Assembly (NCBI RefSeq): GCF_900167945.1
Contig: NZ_FUZA01000001.1
Span: 682,001 to 746,000, forward strand
Direction: 5' to 3'
DNA from: Dyadobacter psychrophilus
Lineage (GTDB): Bacteria > Bacteroidota > Bacteroidia > Cytophagales > Spirosomataceae
DNA length: 64,000 nucleotides
The notes beneath the pieces were generated by a model that worked only from the letters and a program-made list of their open reading frames with translations, searched no databases and was not told where the DNA came from. Of the stretch, positions 45,206 to 52,658 are shown piece by piece. The position numbers and the translations under genes were made by a program. How positions within the stretch are numbered: the stretch's first letter is position 1; every line of letters starts with the position of its first letter.

Positions 45206-45253
45206 TCTGCCCCCAAAATGTAGTTATGAAAAAATCTTAAATTTTTTTTTCCA

Positions 45254-45282
45254 GGAACTTCGGGAAATCATGTGATGCGCTA
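45254..45282 (+). promoter_or_regulatory. candidate ECF-sigma promoter before the TonB receptor
   Basis: GGAACTT at 45254-45260 matches the classic -35 element of ECF sigma factors. After 16 bases comes GCGCTACTT (45277-), a possible -10 region. It lies in the 103-base gap before the receptor ATG at 45309. This is the only GGAACTT-with-suitable-spacing element I noticed in this operon. The binding preference of the local sigma factor is unknown, so the assignment is tentative. Confidence 0.35.
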
Positions 45283-45308
45283 CTTAGGATATAAACATAT
45301 CCTCTAAA

Positions 45309-47705
45309 ATGCATTCCCGTAAATCCTTGCGCTCAGGGCTTCTACTATTTATAATAGCGCTGTCGTGCTGGGCAAATGCCCAAAACTCCCCTTCTATCTC
45401 CGGATATATTACAACCGGACCAAATGCTGCATTGCCGGGCAGCTCTGTTTCAATCAAAAATTCGACCATTGGCACAACCAGTGATGCGCAGGGATTCTTC
45501 GAAATCCGTGACCTGAAAAACGGTAATTATACTGTTGAAATTTCTGCACTGGGTTACCTGAAAGTCTCACAGACGGTTAATGTAAAAGCCGGAAAGACAG
45601 CAACTTTAAATGTTGTTTTGAAAGAAAATCAGACGAACCTGAATGAAGTGCAGGTTTTTGGAAAAACAGAAACTCAGGTCGTAAAAGAGCAGGCATTCGC
45701 AGCTAATGCCATTGAAACAAAACAATTCGCGAACACAACTGCCGATCTGAACCAGGTGCTGAACCGCAGCGCAGGTGTACGTATACGGGAGCAAGGTGGA
45801 TTGGGTTCTAATTTTAATTTCTCAATCAATGGCCTATCCGGTAAGGCGGTCAAATATTTTATTGACGGCGTTCCCATGGAGATTTTGGGCAGCGCAATGT
45901 CGCTGAACAACATTCCTGTGAACATTGCCGAGCGCATTGAAGTCTACAAGGGCGTGGTTCCGGTGCAACTTGGATCGGATGCAATGGGCGGCGCGGTTAA
46001 TGTGATTACCAATCAAAAACAGAGCAACTTCCTTGATATCAGCCACAGCTACGGTTCTTTTAACACCCATAGATCTTCCCTGACTGGACAATACGTCCAC
46101 AAGCCAACTGGCTTGATCTTGAAAGGAACGGCTTTCTTCAATTATTCGGACAATAATTATAAAATGAAGGGCGTCGAGATCCTGCAAGGCGGCACCCGAA
46201 GGGGCGATCAGATCACGGACCTTACCGGCGCATCGTTCGTAGTGACCGATGCCCGCCGTTTTCATGACAAATATCGCTCTGCCATGGGGCAGATTGAAGT
46301 GGGTGTAACCAACAAAAAATGGGCCGATGTGCTCTTTGCAGGTTTTGGTTACACAGGCGGCACGCAGGACCTGCAAACCGGATTTGAGCAAACGATTGTT
46401 TACGGAAATGTTACCCGCGAAAGCAAGGCGTTCAGCGGAAATCTGCGATACAAAAAGACCGATTTACTGACTCAGGGCCTTGATTTGAGTCTTTTTGCCT
46501 CCGTTACCAAAGACAGCTACATTACTGCCGACACATTGCTGCGTCAATATTACTGGGATGGTTCCTGGACAGCCAAAGGTGCGTCGGAAATGGGTTCTAT
46601 CAAATCCGTTTCGCACATTAACCGTCCCAGAAGCTTCGCCAGAGCGAACCTCAGCTACACATTAAATGAGCGCCATTCCTTTAACATTAACTACATCATC
46701 GATCACCTGAAAAACGAAAGTTACAATGCATTGATCAGTCCGGATGATGATATGCCGGGCGTGATGAACAAACAAATCCTGGGCGTTGCCTACCAGCAGG
46801 AACTGCTTGATAAAAAGTGGGTTAACACATTCTTTGCCAAATATTACGGACTCGGCCTGGAAAGGAAAAAATATATTGAACAGGCTTACCGGACAGTTGA
46901 TACAACGTTCAACAACTTCGGTTACGGCATCGCTTCCCGATACAAAATCCTGCCTGATCTGGGTGTAAAAATCTCATTGGAACATGCCTACCGCTTGCAG
47001 GAAGTGGAGGAAATGTTTGGCGACGGCTTGAACATTCAGCCTAACCCGGACCTGAAACCGGAAAGCAGCGATAACGTGAACGTGGGCGCTTACTATGGCT
47101 TCCGGAACAATAAACACCGCTTTTTCTTCGAAGCGGCCGGATTTTATCGGAACGCCGTTGATTTCATTTATCCTGTTCCCGACCAGCGATCCAAAGCGCT
47201 TAAAAATGAAAACAAATCCAGCGTCAGGGTGACAGGTTTTGAAGCCGAATTTCGATACGATTATGCAGATCTGCTTGCTTTCAACATCAATGCAACTTAT
47301 CAGAATGCGGTGAATATGACCAAGTTCGGAAATACTGCTTCCACAACTTACGAGGCTACTTATAAGAACAAAATTCCTAATCAGCCCTGGCTTTTCGGTA
47401 ATGCAAACCTGACGATTGGCAAGAGCAATGTTTTTGGCACGGGTAACCGGTTGCAGTTCAACTGGTTTACACAATATGTGCATTGGTTTTACCTGACCTG
47501 GGAAGCATTTGGCAATGTGAATGGCAAATCCACGATTCCTAACCAGCTCATTCACAACGCATCGCTCAGCTATTCTCTGCATGATGGCCGCTACAATATT
47601 TCCGCCGAATGCCGCAACCTGACGGACGACCTCGCGTTTGACAATTTCCGCTTACAAAAGCCGGGACGCGCCTTCTCATTGAAACTACGGTATTTCCTCA
47701 AATAA
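45309..47705 (+). CDS. TonB-dependent outer membrane receptor, XusA-like
   Basis: A 798-residue receptor. A signal peptide ends at CWANAQN. A carboxypeptidase-D-like domain (about 25-110) has ISGYITTGPNAALPGSSVSI and GNYTVEISALGYLKVSQ. The plug is about 115-235 with KYFIDGVPMEILG and ERIEVYKGVVPVQLGSDAMG. A 22-strand-type barrel ends in SLKLRYFLK. It should import an iron complex using TonB energy. Flanked on both sides by DUF4374 genes and followed by PepSY, it takes the place of xusA in Bacteroides. The ligand is unknown. Confidence 0.88.
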   Translation: MHSRKSLRSGLLLFIIALSCWANAQNSPSISGYITTGPNAALPGSSVSIKNSTIGTTSDAQGFFEIRDLKNGNYTVEISALGYLKVSQTVNVKAGKTATLNVVLKENQTNLNEVQVFGKTETQVVKEQAFAANAIETKQFANTTADLNQVLNRSAGVRIREQGGLGSNFNFSINGLSGKAVKYFIDGVPMEILGSAMSLNNIPVNIAERIEVYKGVVPVQLGSDAMGGAVNVITNQKQSNFLDISHSYGSFNTHRSSLTGQYVHKPTGLILKGTAFFNYSDNNYKMKGVEILQGGTRRGDQITDLTGASFVVTDARRFHDKYRSAMGQIEVGVTNKKWADVLFAGFGYTGGTQDLQTGFEQTIVYGNVTRESKAFSGNLRYKKTDLLTQGLDLSLFASVTKDSYITADTLLRQYYWDGSWTAKGASEMGSIKSVSHINRPRSFARANLSYTLNERHSFNINYIIDHLKNESYNALISPDDDMPGVMNKQILGVAYQQELLDKKWVNTFFAKYYGLGLERKKYIEQAYRTVDTTFNNFGYGIASRYKILPDLGVKISLEHAYRLQEVEEMFGDGLNIQPNPDLKPESSDNVNVGAYYGFRNNKHRFFFEAAGFYRNAVDFIYPVPDQRSKALKNENKSSVRVTGFEAEFRYDYADLLAFNINATYQNAVNMTKFGNTASTTYEATYKNKIPNQPWLFGNANLTIGKSNVFGTGNRLQFNWFTQYVHWFYLTWEAFGNVNGKSTIPNQLIHNASLSYSLHDGRYNISAECRNLTDDLAFDNFRLQKPGRAFSLKLRYFLK

Positions 47706-47733
47706 TAATTCAATCAAAATCCATATAACTAAA

Positions 47734-48945
47734 ATGAACAATATTTTTAATCTGACCACAAAAATCGCATTCGTCGCACTTCTGGGACTTGCCCTCAACG
47801 GCTGTTCAAGCGAAGATGACATTGAAAAAACGGACCCGACCGTTGAAGGCAAATACTCGGCCGTGCTTTGCGTCGGCAGCTGGCCCAACACGGCTTACTA
47901 TATTGCCGACGTGCCTTCACTAACGGAGGGAACGATCAGCTTACAAGGCAATGGCGCCGAAATGACGGGCAAAGTTTACGCCCAGGACATTATTCAGAAA
48001 GACGGATTTTACTATCATGCCAACTTCAACAGCGGACGTTTGGGAAAATATCATGTTGAAAACGGGGCCCTGCTGGTGGACAAAGAAGTGCCTTTTACGT
48101 GGCTTAACTGGAGTTCCTACGCATGGGCCGACAACGAAACGCTGGTTATTTTCGGAACCGGCGAAAGCGAAGGGCGCTATGCAATTGTGAAGGTGGCGGA
48201 TATGACCGTAACAACGGGAAAACTGAATCTTGAAGCATTGCCCAAAGGATTTGACGAATACAGCATTGGTTTTGCTGAATATCGTGCTAACAAACTATTT
48301 GTAGGATACGGATTTGGGTCGAGCGATTTTACAAATTATCCGAATATGCCCGTTTACTCCAAGTTCAATGTGGCGGTCATCAACTACCCTGCTATGACCA
48401 CGGAAAGCAACATTTCGGACACGCGCACGACCACGCCGGGCGGGCCGATTGTATACGCACCAGCTTCGTTCATCGACGAGAACAATGATATTTATTTCAT
48501 CAGCGACCCTGTCAGCGGTTACGATTACAAATCGCCATCTTCTGTTTACCGGATCAAAAGCGGCTCTACACAATTGGATACGGGTTACTACTTCGATTTT
48601 TCTGCGAAAGTGAACAAAGAAATGGGTGCAGCGATGTGGTACATCGGCAACGGAAAAGCCATTATCCGCACGAGAACGGCCGGACAATCCATCGACGCTG
48701 ACCACTCTTTCTCTGTTATCGATGTAAAATCGGGTGCATTCATCAAGAAACTTGATTTGCCTGCTGATAAAGGCGAAAGGATGGTTCAGGCCGTGGTTGT
48801 GGAAGATGGCAAGGCTTACATTGCCGTTAATGCCACCGATAAAGATTACATCTGGCAATATGATCCAGCCAGCGACAAGTTGACAAAAGGCGCTGAATTC
48901 GTGGGCGGCATCGACTACATTCTCCGTTTGGAAAAAACAAAATAA
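47734..48945 (+). CDS. DUF4374 lipoprotein, XusB-like (copy 2)
   Basis: A 403-residue lipoprotein with a good lipobox (LGLALNGCSSEDD). The mature part is the DUF4374 propeller: KYSAVLCVGSWPNTAYYIAD, LWY-type AMWYIGNGKAIIRTRTAGQ and the end GGIDYILRLEKTK. It sits 28 bases after the TonB receptor, the same order as xusA-xusB in Bacteroides. I regard it as the canonical surface siderophore-binding partner. The paralogue at 43991 shares motifs but is clearly diverged. Confidence 0.85.
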   Translation: MNNIFNLTTKIAFVALLGLALNGCSSEDDIEKTDPTVEGKYSAVLCVGSWPNTAYYIADVPSLTEGTISLQGNGAEMTGKVYAQDIIQKDGFYYHANFNSGRLGKYHVENGALLVDKEVPFTWLNWSSYAWADNETLVIFGTGESEGRYAIVKVADMTVTTGKLNLEALPKGFDEYSIGFAEYRANKLFVGYGFGSSDFTNYPNMPVYSKFNVAVINYPAMTTESNISDTRTTTPGGPIVYAPASFIDENNDIYFISDPVSGYDYKSPSSVYRIKSGSTQLDTGYYFDFSAKVNKEMGAAMWYIGNGKAIIRTRTAGQSIDADHSFSVIDVKSGAFIKKLDLPADKGERMVQAVVVEDGKAYIAVNATDKDYIWQYDPASDKLTKGAEFVGGIDYILRLEKTK

Positions 48946-48958
48946 GACCTCGTCATTT

Positions 48959-48995
48959 GGTTCTGCTCCGATTCTTCGGGCAGAACCTATCTTTT
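48959..48995 (+). terminator. hairpin between XusB-like and PepSY genes (terminator or attenuator)
   Basis: GGTTCTGC (48959-48966) pairs with GCAGAACC (48980-48987). Inside them CCGA pairs with TCGG around a TTCT loop, giving a stem of about 12 pairs with one bulge. The following bases TATCTTTT are a weak U-tract. It probably lowers but does not stop transcription into the PepSY gene that begins 18 bases later. Confidence 0.45.
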
Positions 48996-49012
48996 CTGAC
49001 TACAATTTTAAT

Positions 49013-50173
49013 ATGGAAATTCTGAAAAAAATAAATGCCTGGCTTCATCTCTGGCTTGGACTTGCTTCCGGAATCGTTGTGGTCATTGTGAGTTTGACGG
49101 GTTGCATCCTGGTTTTCGAAAGCGAACTGGAAGATATGACCATGCAGCATTTGCACGCAGAAAATCCAAAAAACCTGCCTATGCTGCCTCCGTCCAAGCT
49201 TTTGCCGGCTGTTCAGGATGCTATGCCTGGTAAAGAAATTAACAGTGTTTGGTATCATGGAGCTAACCACACAGCGCATTTTAGTTTGAATTCCGATTCG
49301 GCTGTCTACATTAATCCATACACCGCAGAAGTGGTTGCGTTGGTGGACCATGAAGATTTCTTCCATTTTATCCTAGATGGGCACACTGGCCTCTGGCTGG
49401 AAAGTGATCTGGGACATGCCATTGTCAGTTACGCAACGCTTATGTTTTTGATCATAACCATTTCCGGGTTAATCCTTTGGTGGCCGAAAAAGTGGACGAA
49501 GTCAGCCCGTGACAAAAGCTTTAAAATCAAATGGTATGCAAAGTTCAAACGCGTAAATTATGACCTGCATAATGTGCTCGGTTTCTACTCCATGACCATT
49601 GCGATCATTCTGGCGGTAACGGGCCTGATCATGGGTTTTGCATGGTTTAACAAAGGATTTTATTGGCTCAGCACAGGCGGCGAACAGGTCCCAAAATACA
49701 CCAGAGCATTCTCCGACACAACGGTTATCCGCCCGCTTGTTGCCATGGACATGGTGGACAAAGCCTGGAAAAAAGGCGTTGAGGAAATTGGTGTTTATGA
49801 AAAAGATGCTATCATTGTTTCCTTTCCGGAAAAGCCCTCCGACCCGATTTCCCTCTGCACCGATATGTACAACGGATCGTGGCGCTACGTTTATCTGGAT
49901 CAGAATACGTTAGAAGAATTACCTGGATCCGAGACGCAAATTTCAAAACTAAAAATCGGCCAGTGGCTCCGGCGCACGAATTATGCGTTGCACGTAGGCG
50001 CAATTGGCGGCATTACCACAAAAATCCTTTACTTCATAGCGAGCTTAATCTGCACCAGTCTTCCTATTACAGGTTTCTACATTTGGTTGGGCCGCACACG
50101 GTGGGGCCGCCAACGGTTGGGCTCCAAAAAATCTGCTTCTCCGGCGTTTGCAAGCTGGTCGTCATCTTCATAG
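49013..50173 (+). CDS. PepSY-associated inner membrane protein, XusC-like
   Basis: A 386-residue inner membrane protein with four helices: LHLWLGLASGIVVVIVSLTG, YATLMFLIITISGLILWW, FYSMTIAIILAVTGLIMG and KILYFIASLICTSLPITGFY. Conserved His residues lie in LHLWLGL, VDHEDFFHFILDGHTGLWL and DLHNVLGFYS, and PepSY-type loops lie between. Such proteins may reduce ferric siderophores or hold haem (PepSY/YdbL-like). In Bacteroides XusC is the inner membrane part of the xenosiderophore system. It is coupled by 2 bases to the next receptor gene. Confidence 0.85.
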   Translation: MEILKKINAWLHLWLGLASGIVVVIVSLTGCILVFESELEDMTMQHLHAENPKNLPMLPPSKLLPAVQDAMPGKEINSVWYHGANHTAHFSLNSDSAVYINPYTAEVVALVDHEDFFHFILDGHTGLWLESDLGHAIVSYATLMFLIITISGLILWWPKKWTKSARDKSFKIKWYAKFKRVNYDLHNVLGFYSMTIAIILAVTGLIMGFAWFNKGFYWLSTGGEQVPKYTRAFSDTTVIRPLVAMDMVDKAWKKGVEEIGVYEKDAIIVSFPEKPSDPISLCTDMYNGSWRYVYLDQNTLEELPGSETQISKLKIGQWLRRTNYALHVGAIGGITTKILYFIASLICTSLPITGFYIWLGRTRWGRQRLGSKKSASPAFASWSSSS

Positions 50174-50175
50174 CC

Positions 50176-52623
50176 ATGAAAAATAAAATACGAATAAACA
50201 TTCTCTTTACTACATTGATTTTAAGTGCCTTAATTTCCAATGCCTCTTTTTCTCAAACCAAGCCAGCTTATTTAATTAAAGGCTACGTGATAGACTCTGT
50301 TTCCAAAAAGCCTGTTGAGTATGCCACCATCAGCATTCTTGATGCGGAGAAAAAAGTTGTGGCCCTCACCTATTCGGATGAAAACGGTTTGTTTAAATCT
50401 GCGGACATTTCCACCGGAACATATTTCCTTAATCTGAGTTTCGTCGGTTACAGTCAGAAAATGGTTGCGTTCAAAATACAATCCGCACAAGTCCTTGATC
50501 TTGGGACGATTAACCTTTCCCCTGAAACCAATCAACTCAAAGCGGTTACCATCACCGGGCAAAAGCAACTGGTTGAGCAACAGCCTGGAATGCTGATTTA
50601 TAATGCTGAAAAAGACATTAGTAACCAGGGCGGAACGGCGGCGGATGTTTTACGTAAAGCGCCGATCCTGAATGTAGATGCGGCAGGCAATGTGAGCATG
50701 CGCGGAAGTTCCAATCTACGTATTTTAATTAATGGAAAATATTCAGGGCAAATGGCGCGAAGCCCGGGCGATGCGCTGAATATGATGCCTGCGGGGTCCA
50801 TCAAATCCGTGGAAGTGATCACGAGCCCATCCGCCAGATATGACGCAGAAGGTGCCGCCGGGGTCATTAATATCATTACAAAAAAAGGAACAAAAAGTGC
50901 CAGTGGGACCATTGAGGCAGTGGCGGGCAACCTGGAACAAGCTATTAACCCACGTTTGTCGGGAAACCGGGATAAGTGGAACATTACCAGCGCCTTCCAT
51001 ATGCACAGATTGAGGACAAAGGAGCTTGTCAACACTGACCGGACGACACTGGAAAACGGGATTGCGAAGGGAAAGGTGAATCAAAACATTGAAAGCGACA
51101 ACATTAAACCGCACGGCTCGGGCGACATTCAGGTTGAATTCGCTCCCGATTCTGCAAATGTCTTCAATTTTTCGGCTAACGGCTGGCTGGGTAACTGGCC
51201 GCAAAATAGCGAGCAATCCAACCGCCGTTCGCTTCCTGACGGCACTTTATTGGAGTCCTATAAACAATCAGTCAGCACAAAAGCGCCTAATAAAGGCATG
51301 GATCTTAATTTAGGATACACACATAAATTTGCCAAACCCGGTGAGGAATTGTATTTAATGGCGCAGCATAACCGGGCGGTGGATAGTTATGACTACAATG
51401 CATTTCAGCGGGATAACGAGCAAACATTAATGTATAGGGAAACCAATGATAACCGCACCAAAAACAGCGAATGGACAATACAAGGGGACTATATCCTGCC
51501 GTTTTCACCTTCCGGGAAGCATGCGCTGGAAAGCGGAGTAAAGGCCATTTTCAGAAATGTCAGCAGCGTTTATCACGTGGAAGCAAGCAATGAAGAGAAT
51601 CCGGATGTGCTTCTGCCCGTTGCCGAACGATCCGACCAATTTGATTATCGCCAGGACGTTTTTGCTGCTTACAGTCAGGTTAAATTGAAATGGAACAGCG
51701 GATGGGCGCTGCATGCGGGCGCGCGGGTGGAAGGCACTTTTCTGGAAGGAAATCAGGTCCGGAACGGGTCACGTTTTACCAATGATTTCTGGAATTTTGT
51801 TCCCAGCGCAACGCTTTTCAAAAAGCTTAATGCTAACAATAACCTGACATTAAGTTACACCAAACGCATTTCCCGGCCGTCGATCTGGGATCTGAACCCG
51901 AATCGCGACAGCCAGGACCCGAACAACATTATAGTTGGGAACCCCGCAATCCGGCCTGAGGAATTGAACCAGGTTGAGTTCACTTATGCCCTGCAAAGCA
52001 ATTCCGACCTGTTTGTAAATGTTTCGCTGTTTGGCAGGAAAACGAACAATTCGATCGAAAGCATCGTGACCATTGATAACGTTGGAATTGCAACCACAAC
52101 CAAGCAAAACTTGGCTTCCAACGGTCAGTATGGTGTTAATTTCTCAACCGCTTTTTCTGTTTTGGAAGGTTGGAAAATCAACGGTAATGCCAATGTTCGC
52201 TACGCTAAATTTGAAAGCGGCGCACTAAACATTAGCAACGACGGAAATGCCTGGGGATTAAATTTAAACAGCAGCTGGAAACTAAAAAACAATTACAGCT
52301 TGCAGCTTTACGGCGATTATGACGCAAAGAAAGTGACGCTCCAGGGAAGCGAAAGCGCTTGGTTTTATTACAGCTTCTCGGCAAAAAAAGAGATTCCGGA
52401 CCACAAACTGACCGTTAATCTCGTCGTTGCAAACCCATTCAGTAATTATACAGAACAGACCGAAATTTTCAGATCATCCGAATTTTCGTCAGCGCGTCGC
52501 ACGCAATATATGTTGCGGTCGGTCCGGCTTTCGTTTAGCTGGGAATTTGGAGGCATGTTCAAAAGCGGCAGCGGCAGAAAGATCAACAACGACGATTTGA
52601 AAAATACGAAACAGGGAGGTTAA
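50176..52623 (+). CDS. outer membrane beta-barrel protein with CarboxypepD-like domain (TonB receptor-related)
   Basis: About 815 residues from the ATG at 50176; the frame is open upstream through the PepSY gene but that is a shadow. A signal peptide ends LISNASFSQ. The N-terminal domain (about 30-115) has LIKGYVIDSVSKKPVEYATI and TGTYFLNLSFVGYSQKM. The plug reads GGTAADVLRKAPILNVDAAG and ARYDAEGAAGVINIITKKG. The rest is an OMP-barrel-3 type barrel, lacking a typical C-terminal aromatic end. It is translated right after PepSY and likely serves the same uptake pathway. Confidence 0.85.
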   Translation: MKNKIRINILFTTLILSALISNASFSQTKPAYLIKGYVIDSVSKKPVEYATISILDAEKKVVALTYSDENGLFKSADISTGTYFLNLSFVGYSQKMVAFKIQSAQVLDLGTINLSPETNQLKAVTITGQKQLVEQQPGMLIYNAEKDISNQGGTAADVLRKAPILNVDAAGNVSMRGSSNLRILINGKYSGQMARSPGDALNMMPAGSIKSVEVITSPSARYDAEGAAGVINIITKKGTKSASGTIEAVAGNLEQAINPRLSGNRDKWNITSAFHMHRLRTKELVNTDRTTLENGIAKGKVNQNIESDNIKPHGSGDIQVEFAPDSANVFNFSANGWLGNWPQNSEQSNRRSLPDGTLLESYKQSVSTKAPNKGMDLNLGYTHKFAKPGEELYLMAQHNRAVDSYDYNAFQRDNEQTLMYRETNDNRTKNSEWTIQGDYILPFSPSGKHALESGVKAIFRNVSSVYHVEASNEENPDVLLPVAERSDQFDYRQDVFAAYSQVKLKWNSGWALHAGARVEGTFLEGNQVRNGSRFTNDFWNFVPSATLFKKLNANNNLTLSYTKRISRPSIWDLNPNRDSQDPNNIIVGNPAIRPEELNQVEFTYALQSNSDLFVNVSLFGRKTNNSIESIVTIDNVGIATTTKQNLASNGQYGVNFSTAFSVLEGWKINGNANVRYAKFESGALNISNDGNAWGLNLNSSWKLKNNYSLQLYGDYDAKKVTLQGSESAWFYYSFSAKKEIPDHKLTVNLVVANPFSNYTEQTEIFRSSEFSSARRTQYMLRSVRLSFSWEFGGMFKSGSGRKINNDDLKNTKQGG

Positions 52624-52658
52624 TGTGCCTCCCCGCTGTTGACAAGCGCATTTTGGCT

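Noticed and set aside
43991..48945. Possibility that the two DUF4374 genes are a recent duplication or assembly repeat
   Set aside because: The two proteins share only scattered motifs and differ in signal peptide and most loops, so they are old paralogues, not a repeat artefact.
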